The position numbers were made by a program, and so were the translations under genes. Source: Bacillota bacterium (GTDB lineage Bacteria; Bacillota_E; JAJZYS01; JAJYTV01). Taken from it: a stretch of DNA of 64,000 bases. Each line of letters begins with the position of its first letter. Position 1 is the first letter of the stretch. The stretch is taken from positions 1 through 64,000 of the forward strand of contig JAJZVM010000008.1 of assembly GCA_021845645.1 (NCBI GenBank), read 5' to 3'. The notes under the pieces were generated by a model, which saw only the letters and a program-made list of their open reading frames with translations, did no database searches and had not been told where the DNA came from. Shown here in pieces: positions 8,567 to 15,653 of this stretch.

Positions 8567-9913
8567 TCAGGCCTGGTCGACCACCGAAACCGGCTTCGAC
8601 AGCAGCTGGACGATGGCGAGGACGACGCCGACGATCACGGCAAGGAAGCCGAGGGTGATGGCGACAAAGCCAAGGCCGCCCGTCGCCGTGTCGAGGAAGA
8701 CGAAGATGACTCCCCCGAGGAATGCGATGATCTCGCCCGCCACGACGGCATACATCGCATAGTCGCGGGAGCGCCCCGGCTGCACAAGCCGGACGAGGGC
8801 GACGAGCAGGACCATCGTGGACGGGACCATGAAGAAGGCGAAGTCCTGGTGCCACCACGTGAAGATGGCGTCGGACGCCGCCCCCGGCGCGGCACCCCCC
8901 GCACCGAAGACGTTCTCGTGGAACTCGATGTAGTAGCCGCCCACCACCACCGTGAGCAGGATGAGGGCGCTCGCAACGAGGCTACCATAGCGCAGCAGAC
9001 GTTCGTTGCCGGGCTCCAGGGAGACGCCGAGCAGCGCGATGAAGCCGCCGAGCATCACGCCGACGCCGGTGATGAGGTCGTCGCTCGCGAGGCCGCTCGG
9101 TCCATGGGCGAACAGCGTCGGCGGCTGCAGCTGCGTGAAGCCGGCGACGACGTACATCAGGGTCATGAGGATGACGCCCGTCAGCATCAGCCAGAGGCCG
9201 AAGCTCGTCAGGCGGGGGCGCCTCTCGCTGTGCATGGGCACGGCGGCGATGGCCACACAGGTGATGAGGGTGATCACGGCGGCGACCATCTCATGCGAAT
9301 GCGACGTGATGAGGTTTGCCATCCAGTCCTGCCAGCGCAGGCCCGCCAGGCGCGCATAGCCGAGGACCAGGGCCTGGGGATAAGCGCCGAAGTCCAGCAG
9401 CCACCCAGCGATGTGGCCCATCACGGCGGCCAGGAACGCACTCAGGGCGGCGGCAGCCGACGTCCACGCGACCAGCTGCCCTGAGCGCCTCGCCACCGTG
9501 TACATCGTGATCGTCAGCGTGAGCAGGATCTCGTCCAGGAAGAAGAACGATGTGATCTGTATCCAGAGAGGGAACACGTCGTGCACGGAGCGGTCGAAGA
9601 TGCCACCGAGGCCGCTGAGGACCGTCGCCCCGAGGGTCCCCCACAGGATGAGGCCGCGCAGGCCGGCATGCTCGCACTGGAACACGTCCATCGCGATCAG
9701 GGCAATGAGCCCGACCATACCGATCAGCAGGCCATGAAGATACATGACGTTCGGATAGATGATGTTCGCCCCGGCGGAGACCTCGGACTGGAACGGCGTC
9801 GAGATGAGCGTGCTCCCTATGGTTAGGAGCGTAAGCCAGATGAGTATGCCGATGACGACCTTGTGCTCCGTCGAAAAACGGGACTGGAAATTGGCCGCAT
9901 TCTTGCGGGACAT
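8567..9913 (-). CDS. Polytopic membrane protein, 12 helices, His-rich
   Basis: The 448-residue protein has about twelve predicted membrane helices and histidines within or at the edge of several: MYLHGLLIG in helix 2, MGHIAGWLL in helix 5, SHSHEMVAA in helix 6, FHENVFG before helix 10 and WWHQDFAFF at its start. Twelve helices with histidines in helices 2, 6 and 10 recall the heme-copper oxidase/nitric oxide reductase subunit I plan, but the classical motifs are not recognisable, so I do not assign an enzyme. The ATG is preceded by GGGGGAG at 5-6 nt. The gene is monocistronic, with a promoter and overlapping palindrome about 75-100 bp upstream. It could also be an unrelated transporter or channel. 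Confidence 0.8.
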   Translation of the reverse strand: MSRKNAANFQSRFSTEHKVVIGILIWLTLLTIGSTLISTPFQSEVSAGANIIYPNVMYLHGLLIGMVGLIALIAMDVFQCEHAGLRGLILWGTLGATVLSGLGGIFDRSVHDVFPLWIQITSFFFLDEILLTLTITMYTVARRSGQLVAWTSAAAALSAFLAAVMGHIAGWLLDFGAYPQALVLGYARLAGLRWQDWMANLITSHSHEMVAAVITLITCVAIAAVPMHSERRPRLTSFGLWLMLTGVILMTLMYVVAGFTQLQPPTLFAHGPSGLASDDLITGVGVMLGGFIALLGVSLEPGNERLLRYGSLVASALILLTVVVGGYYIEFHENVFGAGGAAPGAASDAIFTWWHQDFAFFMVPSTMVLLVALVRLVQPGRSRDYAMYAVVAGEIIAFLGGVIFVFLDTATGGLGFVAITLGFLAVIVGVVLAIVQLLSKPVSVVDQA

Positions 9914-9984
9914 CGTTTCTCCCCCTTGCCTCCAATTGCACAGAAAAAAGAAACCGCACCAGGCCCAGAACCATCCACTTGGCC

Positions 9985-10016
9985 CAGAATACCATTCTGA
10001 ATGCCCACAATGTCAA
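9985..10016 (-). promoter_or_regulatory. Promoter with overlapping operator-like palindrome
   Basis: On the minus strand a perfect TTGACA (10011-10016) is followed, after 19 bp, by an extended -10 TGGTATTCT (TATTCT at 9986-9991). A perfect inverted repeat CAGAAT-ACC-ATTCTG (9985-9999) covers the -10, so a repressor could block polymerase there. It drives the His-rich membrane protein. Confidence 0.6.
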
Positions 10017-10188
10017 CGGTTTGAGAACTCTTGCCGCTTAGCGTCACCCACTTCTCACCTGGGATGACCAGCTATCCCATCTGTTGCGGGGAGACTCGAA
10101 GGAGTAAGACTTCCGCCGGCAGATGAGCCCTCACAAAGCGCCGTGAGTTACGCGAGAACGGTGCGGCCGCGTTCCACGCCAGGGCATC

Positions 10189-10775
10189 GGGCACACGTGC
10201 AGGGGCTTCTTGGGCTACGCCCCGCTCTTCGCCTGCCTGGGTCTCGAGGGGTATGCCGTGAACGGGGAGCTGCGCAGCGGCAGCGTGCACAGCCAGGACG
10301 GCGCCGTGGAGTCCATTCGGCAAAGCGCGGGCCGCGCCCGGCGAATCACAGAGCGGAAGCTGTTGCTACGGGTGGATTCCGGGCACGACAGCACCGACAC
10401 GCTGCCGGTGTGCAAGGAGCTCGTCATCGAGTTCATCGTGAGGCGCAACCTGCGCCGCAAGCATCCCGAGCTCTGGCTGGCGATCGCCGGGGAATATGGC
10501 GAGGCGGTGGCGGAGCGGCCCGGCAGGACGGTGTGCCGCGGCAGGTGACGGGTGAAGGTCGCGGGGTGAAAGAGCCGGTCTTCAAGGTTTTCGAGGTGGT
10601 AGAACGCACCACCCTGTCGCACGGTCAGGTGCTGATCGGACCGGAGGTCGAGGTGGCCACCTGGTATACGAGCCTGGATCAGTCCGTCTCCCAGATCATC
10701 AAGTCTTATCTTCCTCATGGCACCTCGGAAAAATGCGTCAAGGAGCTCAAGACGTCATGCCGAGCGGGCTGTACA
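10189..10775 (+). pseudogene. IS1380-family transposase remnant
   Basis: Two frames together read the middle of an IS1380-type DDE transposase. Frame 10210-10548 gives GYAPLFACLGLEGYAVNGEL, then LLLRVDSGHDSTDTLPVCKE (containing the DSG..D catalytic region) and VIEFIVRRNLRRKHPELWL. The frame then shifts near 10540 and continues as VFKVFEVVERTTLSHGQVL, EVEVATWYTSLDQ and HGTSEKCVKELKTSC (the HGTSEQ..SEIK region). Both ends are missing and no terminal inverted repeats were found. The element is dead. Confidence 0.8.
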
Positions 10776-11011
10776 GAGCCGCCTGACAAGCAGGCTCAAC
10801 CCGCCACGTCTCGGCAGCCTGCGGTCCGGGGAGTCATCCCTCGCAGATGCGCGCCCTAGGTGCGGGCCTCTGCTCCTAACAAGGTGCCCGCGGCCGGACT
10901 TCAGAGCGACGTGACCGCGTGCGGGCGTTTGCGCTCTAGCCGCAGGCGGGGCCTGGCGCCGTACCCCCGCGCCGAGAGGCGGCTCCCGACCGCAGCTGCT
11001 GCCGCGCCTCC

Positions 11012-11040
11012 TTGCGGAAAGAGGCAAGCCTTGGCATAAT
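11012..11040 (+). promoter_or_regulatory. Sigma-70-type promoter for the motility transcript
   Basis: TTGCGG (11012-11017), a 17-bp spacer and CATAAT (11035-11040) form a good housekeeping-type promoter. The expected start near 11047 lies just before the c-di-GMP riboswitch, so the whole aptamer is transcribed as the leader of motA. Confidence 0.7.
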
Positions 11041-11048
11041 AGGGTCGG

Positions 11049-11150
11049 AACCACCCTGTAAAGTGTGGCAAACCCGGCGAAAGCCGGGGACGCAAAGCCA
11101 TGGGTCTACAGCGGATCGCCGCCATGACCGCCAGGCTGCCGGAGGTGATT
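11049..11150 (+). promoter_or_regulatory. c-di-GMP-I (GEMM-I) riboswitch in the motA leader
   Basis: The leader has the GEMM-I signature in order: GTGGCAAA, a stem CCCGGC-GAAA-GCCGGG with GNRA tetraloop (11073-11088), GACGCAAAGCC (11089-11099), a second stem capped GCGG-AUCG-CCGC (11111-11122), and GCCAGGCUGCC (11130-11140). The motA ribosome binding site GGAGGTGATT (11141-11150) follows directly. AACCACC (11049-11055) can pair with GGTGATT (11144-11150) apart from one C-A mismatch, so closing the aptamer's basal helix would hide it. The simplest reading is an OFF switch: high c-di-GMP blocks translation of motA. Confidence 0.88.
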
Positions 11151-11156
11151 CATCCT

Positions 11157-11975
11157 TTGCTGCCCAAAGCGCAACGTCGAGCCGCGCTCGATCTTGTCAC
11201 ACCCGCCGCCTTCCTGGGCGCCGTCCTGGCCGTGATCGTCGCGGACCTGCTCGACCGCGGCAGCCTGCACGCGCTTTTGAACCTGCCGGCGATGCTGCTC
11301 GTGCTGGGCGGGACGCTCGGCGCCACCGTGATGAGCGTGGACCGCCGTGAGCTCCTGGAGGTGCCCTCGGCTCTGCGCCGGCTGCTCCGCCCCGGCGGCG
11401 TCCCGCGCCGGGAGACGATCCAGAAGATCGGCGCCTTGGCGGACATCGCGCGGCGCGAGGGGCTCCTGCGCCTCGAGGACGAGATCGCCGCAGGTGAGCT
11501 GCCGCCCTTCCTCGCCGCAGGCGTACAGAAGATCGCCGACGGCTTCGACGAGAGCCGCCTGACGGCGTTCGTCGATCGGACGATGGACGTGCAAGGCGAG
11601 CGCAGGCTCGCCGTGGCCCTCTTCTTCCGCACGGCGGGCGGCTTCGCCCCCACCCTCGGCATCATCGGCACCGTCGTGGGCCTGGTATCCGTCCTGAGCC
11701 ACCTGAGCGACGTGGGCCGCCTCGCGCCCTCGATCGCCACCGCCTTCCTCGCCACGCTCTGGGGCATCGCTTCGGCCAACCTCTTCTGGCTGCCGCTCGG
11801 CTTCCGGCTCGAGCGCCTGCAGCAGGAGGAGCGCGAGGACGAGGAGATGATGCTGCAGGGCATGCTCGGCATCCTCAGCGGCCAGAACCCCCGCCTGCTT
11901 CAGGAGCAGCTCGCGGTATACCTCGAGCCCTCCAAGGCGTCGCAGGGCGAGCCGCCACACCGCCAGGCCTCATGA
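11157..11975 (+). CDS. motA: Flagellar motor stator protein MotA
   Basis: Stator subunit that couples ion flow to flagellar rotation. The 272-residue protein has two N-terminal membrane helices (about 12-33 and 40-60), a cytoplasmic domain, and two C-terminal helices with the family signature APTLGIIGTVVGLV and then a TAFLATLWG-type helix. The start is set at TTG 11157, 6 nt after GGAGGTGATT; an ATG at 11100 lies inside the riboswitch aptamer and cannot be the start. No motB follows; fliG lies 52 nt downstream, so the motB partner must be elsewhere. Expression should fall when c-di-GMP is high. Confidence 0.9.
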   Translation: MLPKAQRRAALDLVTPAAFLGAVLAVIVADLLDRGSLHALLNLPAMLLVLGGTLGATVMSVDRRELLEVPSALRRLLRPGGVPRRETIQKIGALADIARREGLLRLEDEIAAGELPPFLAAGVQKIADGFDESRLTAFVDRTMDVQGERRLAVALFFRTAGGFAPTLGIIGTVVGLVSVLSHLSDVGRLAPSIATAFLATLWGIASANLFWLPLGFRLERLQQEEREDEEMMLQGMLGILSGQNPRLLQEQLAVYLEPSKASQGEPPHRQAS

Positions 11976-12027
11976 GAAACCCCTCCGGGCTGCGCATCCC
12001 ACGAGGCTCGCGGGCGCACGGACGGCG

Positions 12028-13017
12028 ATGAAGGTGAGCAAAGCGGCGGTGGTGATGGCGGCGCTTGGGCCGGAGCTTGCGGCAAAGGTCTACGAGCACC
12101 TGGACGAGGAGGAGGTCGAGCAGGTCACGATCGGGCTCGCCCAGGCGGAGCCCGTACCGCCTGCGGAGCGCCTTGAGGTGCTCGAGGAGTTCTGCGACCT
12201 GCAGAGGATGCAGGGCCCCTTCCGCATGGGTGCGCGCTACGCGCGCGAGGTGCTCGAGCGGGCGCTCGGCCTACCGCGCGCCCGCGACATGCTCGGGCGC
12301 CTGGAGGAGGCGAACGCGCCCCGCCCCTTCGAGTTCCTGCGCGCCCTGGACCCGCCGCAGATCGTCACACTCATAGGCGGCGAGCACCCGCAGACGATCG
12401 CGCTCGTCCTCTCCTTTCTCGACCCGGTCCCCGCGGCAGCGATCATCAAGCACCTGACGCCGCAGCAGCAGGGCGAGGTTGCGGAGCGCGTGTCGACCAT
12501 GGAGCGCATGAACCCCGCGCTGGTCGCCTCGGTGGCGCAGGTCCTCGAGCGCAAGATCGCGTCGCTCTTCGGCACGGACCTCTCCCGCCCCGGCGGCGTC
12601 GACGTGGTGGTGCAGCTCCTGACCTGCGTCGACCGCTCCACCGAGCGCAGCATCCTCGGCTCCATGGAGGCGTCGGACCCCGAGCTCGCCGACGAGATTC
12701 GCCGCCGGATGTTCCTGTTCGAGGACCTGCGCCTCGTCGACGACCGCTCCATCCAGCGCATCATCCGCGACGCGGACCAGGCCGATCTCGTCCTGGCGCT
12801 CAAGGCCGCATCCGACGACATGGCGCAGGTCTTCTTCCGCAACATGTCGACCCGCATGGCCGACGTGATCCGCGAAGACCTCGGCTACCTCGGCCCGACG
12901 CGGCTGCGCGACGTCGAGGCGGCGCAGCAGCGCCTGGTGGCCCTGGCGCGCCGCCTGGAGGAGGCTGGCGAGATCGTCCTGTCCGCGGGCCAGGGCGCCG
13001 ACGCGATCGTCAGCTGA
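12028..13017 (+). CDS. fliG: Flagellar motor switch protein FliG
   Basis: Rotor/switch protein that transmits torque from the MotA/MotB stator. The 329-residue length is normal. It has the N-terminal domain (KAAVVMAALGPELAAKVYEHL), the middle domain with the EHPQT motif at 119-123, and the C-terminal domain with MFLFEDL (228-234) and the charged torque helix DDRSIQRIIRDAD (238-250). It lies 52 nt after motA on the same strand and is probably co-transcribed from the riboswitch promoter. The Shine-Dalgarno is weak (ACGGACGG). Other flagellar genes are absent, so this is a small satellite motility locus. Confidence 0.93.
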   Translation: MKVSKAAVVMAALGPELAAKVYEHLDEEEVEQVTIGLAQAEPVPPAERLEVLEEFCDLQRMQGPFRMGARYAREVLERALGLPRARDMLGRLEEANAPRPFEFLRALDPPQIVTLIGGEHPQTIALVLSFLDPVPAAAIIKHLTPQQQGEVAERVSTMERMNPALVASVAQVLERKIASLFGTDLSRPGGVDVVVQLLTCVDRSTERSILGSMEASDPELADEIRRRMFLFEDLRLVDDRSIQRIIRDADQADLVLALKAASDDMAQVFFRNMSTRMADVIREDLGYLGPTRLRDVEAAQQRLVALARRLEEAGEIVLSAGQGADAIVS

Positions 13018-13175
13018 AGCGCCTGGCCGTCCGGCGGCGCGCAAAGGTGGCCTGTGCGGCTGCGTGGCCGTGCACCTGAGAACTCCGAGCGGAGAATCCG
13101 GGGTTGGGGACTCCCGGTGGCGCCGCGATCAGGCCGCGATGCCGGGGCGTCGTCGAACATGCGGACGGCCTGCCG

Positions 13176-13949
13176 TCAGCTCGATCCGAGCACGTCGCGC
13201 AGCGGCCGAAGCGCGACGCCGGCATCCTCGAGCGCCGCGCGCACCCTCCCCGCCAGGGCGGGAGCACCCGGGGTGTCGCCGTGGACGCAGATCGTGTCCA
13301 CCTTCAGCGCGACCCACTCGCCGGTGATCGCCCTGACGCCGCCCTCCCGCACCATGCGCACGGCCCGCGGGGCGATCTCCTCCTCGCCGATCATGGCGCC
13401 GGGCGCGGAGCGCCCGACGAGGCTCCCGTCCGCACGGTAGGCGCGATCCGCGAACACCTCGTGGCCGATCGGCAAGCCGAGCCGCTCGCCGGCCTGCAAG
13501 AGCTCGCCGCCATAGGCCACGAGGATGAGACGCGGCGAGAAGTCCCGCACGGCAGAGGCCAGGGCCTCCGCCATGGCCTGGTCGTGGAAGGCCATGTTGT
13601 TGAGCTGCCCGTGGGGCTTGACGTGCTGAAGCTGCGTGCCCTCCGCCTGGCAGAAGGCATGGAGCGCGCCGACCTGGTAGAGCGTGTCGGTGTAGACCTC
13701 GTCCGGCGTCGCCAGGAGGTTCCTGCGCCCGAAGCCGACGAGGTCCGGAAAGCCGGGGTGCGCCCCGACGCCGACGCCGAGCCGTGTCGCCTCGCGCACG
13801 GTGCGGTGCATCACCCGCGGGTCGCCGCCGTGGAAGCCGCAGGCGATGTTCGCCGAGGTGATCCTGGGCAGAAGCGCCTCGTCCTCCCCCAGCCGCCAGA
13901 CGCCGAAACTCTCGCCGAGGTCGCTGTTGAGGTCCACAGAGAGCGGCAA
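13176..13949 (-). CDS. pxpA: 5-oxoprolinase subunit A (LamB/YcsF family)
   Basis: Together with PxpB and PxpC this hydrolyses 5-oxoproline (pyroglutamate) to glutamate at the cost of ATP in the cytoplasm. The 257-residue protein matches the family from end to end: VDLNSDLGESFG at the start, SANIACGFHGGDP, GAHPGFPDLVGFGRR, HVKPHGQLNNMA and HGDTPGAPALA near the end. It is the last gene of the peptide operon, 14 nt after pxpC. The TTG start at 13949 follows GGAGGG at 6 nt. Confidence 0.95.
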   Translation of the reverse strand: MPLSVDLNSDLGESFGVWRLGEDEALLPRITSANIACGFHGGDPRVMHRTVREATRLGVGVGAHPGFPDLVGFGRRNLLATPDEVYTDTLYQVGALHAFCQAEGTQLQHVKPHGQLNNMAFHDQAMAEALASAVRDFSPRLILVAYGGELLQAGERLGLPIGHEVFADRAYRADGSLVGRSAPGAMIGEEEIAPRAVRMVREGGVRAITGEWVALKVDTICVHGDTPGAPALAGRVRAALEDAGVALRPLRDVLGSS

Positions 13950-13963
13950 GCAAGACCCTCCTC

Positions 13964-14887
13964 TCAGGGCAAGGGATGCGGGGGCAGCGCGAGGCTCCTC
14001 TCCATCTCCTCGCGGGCCAGGCGCGCCGCGGCGAGCGACGCGACCTCGAAGCGCAGGCGGCTCCCCGGGCGGAGCTGCGCCAGGGCCGGGACGTCCGCGG
14101 AGATGACCGTCGCGAGCACCGGGTAGCCGCCGACCGACCCGCGCCCCTGCAGCAGGACGATCGGCTGGCCGCTCGGCAGGATCTCGATGCCGCCGAGCGG
14201 GATGCCCTCGGACGGGATGTCCCCAGGCGCCCCGGGGACCTCCGGCCCGACGAGCCGCATCCCGACCCTGTCGGCCTCGGGCGTCACGCGGTAGGGGGCG
14301 GAGGTGAGCTGGCGCAGGGCCCCCTCGGGAAAGAGATCGTCGCGCGGCCCCGGCAGGACGCGCAGGCTCTCCCGGAGGATCGCCGTCGGCACCGGCGCGG
14401 CGGCAGGCTCGCCGTCGCCGTCCCCGACCTCGAGGACGTCGCCTGCCCTGAGAGCCCGGCCGTGATGGCCGCCGATCCCGGACTGGAGGTCGGTCGCGCG
14501 GCTTCCCAGCACCAGGTCGCCCGCGACGCCGCCGCGAAAGGCGAGGTAGGCGCGCAGCCCCTCGGCGGGGGCGCGAAACGTGAGGAGGTCGCCGGGCCGG
14601 AGCCTCCGGCTCGTGCCGGTCCTCCAGGGGACGCCGTTCAGCTGCGCCCCGAGCTCGGCGCCGGCCAATGCGGCGAAGCAGGCGTCCTGCACCTCGATCA
14701 CGGGGCCGAGCAGGGTGATCTCGAGCGCCGCATCGCCCCGCCCCGCGCCGGCGAGCCGCAGTGCCCAGCGCAGGGCGTAAGGGTCCAGGGCTCCCTGCTG
14801 GGGCACGCCGAGGTGTCCCTGGCCGTAGCGGCCGATGTCCTGGACCGTCGTCAGCATGCCGGGCCGCACGATATTGAGCCTAGCCAT
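13964..14887 (-). CDS. pxpC: 5-oxoprolinase subunit C (biotin-dependent-carboxylase-like family)
   Basis: The 307-residue protein is the KipA/PxpC subunit of ATP-dependent 5-oxoprolinase. Conserved features are VRPGMLTTVQDIGRYGQGHLG at the N-terminus (shown here in part), GALDPYALRWALRLAG, AYLAFRGGV and the C-terminal IVLLQGRGSVGGYPVLATV. The start is the ATG at 14887, which overlaps the end of pxpB by 8 nt, so translation is coupled. A longer upstream open frame exists but has no family similarity. Order pxpB-pxpC-pxpA is a common arrangement. Confidence 0.95.
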   Translation of the reverse strand: MARLNIVRPGMLTTVQDIGRYGQGHLGVPQQGALDPYALRWALRLAGAGRGDAALEITLLGPVIEVQDACFAALAGAELGAQLNGVPWRTGTSRRLRPGDLLTFRAPAEGLRAYLAFRGGVAGDLVLGSRATDLQSGIGGHHGRALRAGDVLEVGDGDGEPAAAPVPTAILRESLRVLPGPRDDLFPEGALRQLTSAPYRVTPEADRVGMRLVGPEVPGAPGDIPSEGIPLGGIEILPSGQPIVLLQGRGSVGGYPVLATVISADVPALAQLRPGSRLRFEVASLAAARLAREEMERSLALPPHPLP

Positions 14888-15653
14888 CGGCGCCACCCTC
14901 GAGGTTCCGCGCCAGGGTCTCCGCGATGGCCGCCCTGTCCACGATCTCCCTGTACTCCTCCTCGCCGACGGGGCGGAACGCGATGGTGTCGCCGGGCAGG
15001 ATCGCGGCGGCGTTCGGCCTGCCCCAGGCAAATACGCTTGCGGGTGTCCGGCCGATGAGGTGCCAGCCGCCGGCCGTCTCGAGCGGGTAGATGCCGGTCT
15101 GCAGTCCGGCGATGGCGACCGAGCCCTGCGGCACCCGCGTGCGCGGCTGGGACCGGCGGGGCAGCCTCAGGGCGGCGGGCAGCGGCGCGCAGAGCGGGAA
15201 GCCCGGCGAGAAGCCGAGGCAGTACACCCGGTACTCCTGGCCCGCGTGCAGGCGCACCACCTCGTCCGGACCGAGGCCCGTGGCACTGGCCACCTCCTCG
15301 AGGTCCGGGCCCATCTCGCCGCCGTAGCAGACAGGGATCGCGTGACGCCGCGCGGGCCGCCCGGGTGCCGCCGCTCCGCCGAGCGCGGCGAGGGCTTCCG
15401 GCAGGTCCCGCGCGTCCACCTGTCCCGCGTCGAACTCCACCAGCACCGAGAGGTAGCCCGGAGTCACGCCGCGGACACCGGGAATGCGGGCGGCGCGCAC
15501 CGTCTCGGCGAACGCCTGCGCCCGCGCGTTCACGATCGGGTCGATGCCGGCGCCGAACTCGAAGAGAAGTCCCTCGTCACCCGCCTGGAGCACGCGCGTG
15601 AAGGCGTGCCCGGGTCCGATCGCCGTCTCCAGACCGCCATCTCTCCTCGTCAC
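14880..15653 (-). CDS. pxpB: 5-oxoprolinase subunit B (KipI family)
   Basis: The 257-residue KipI/PxpB-type protein begins at about LLFEFGAGIDPIVNARAQAF and contains VCYGGEMGPDLEEVA, YRVYCLGFSPGFP and the conserved block TGIYPLETAGGWHLIGRTP. The GTG start at 15653 overlaps the TGA of the upstream peptidase gene (GTGA), which indicates coupled translation and a functional link. It probably forms a complex with PxpC. KipI-type proteins in sporulating bacteria can instead inhibit a sensor kinase, but the complete pxpABC set favours oxoprolinase. Confidence 0.94.
   Translation of the reverse strand: MTRRDGGLETAIGPGHAFTRVLQAGDEGLLFEFGAGIDPIVNARAQAFAETVRAARIPGVRGVTPGYLSVLVEFDAGQVDARDLPEALAALGGAAAPGRPARRHAIPVCYGGEMGPDLEEVASATGLGPDEVVRLHAGQEYRVYCLGFSPGFPLCAPLPAALRLPRRSQPRTRVPQGSVAIAGLQTGIYPLETAGGWHLIGRTPASVFAWGRPNAAAILPGDTIAFRPVGEEEYREIVDRAAIAETLARNLEGGADG

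Noticed and set aside
11100..11156. ATG-initiated N-terminal extension of MotA
   Set aside because: The ATG lies within the conserved core of the riboswitch, and the real Shine-Dalgarno is downstream of it, before TTG 11157.
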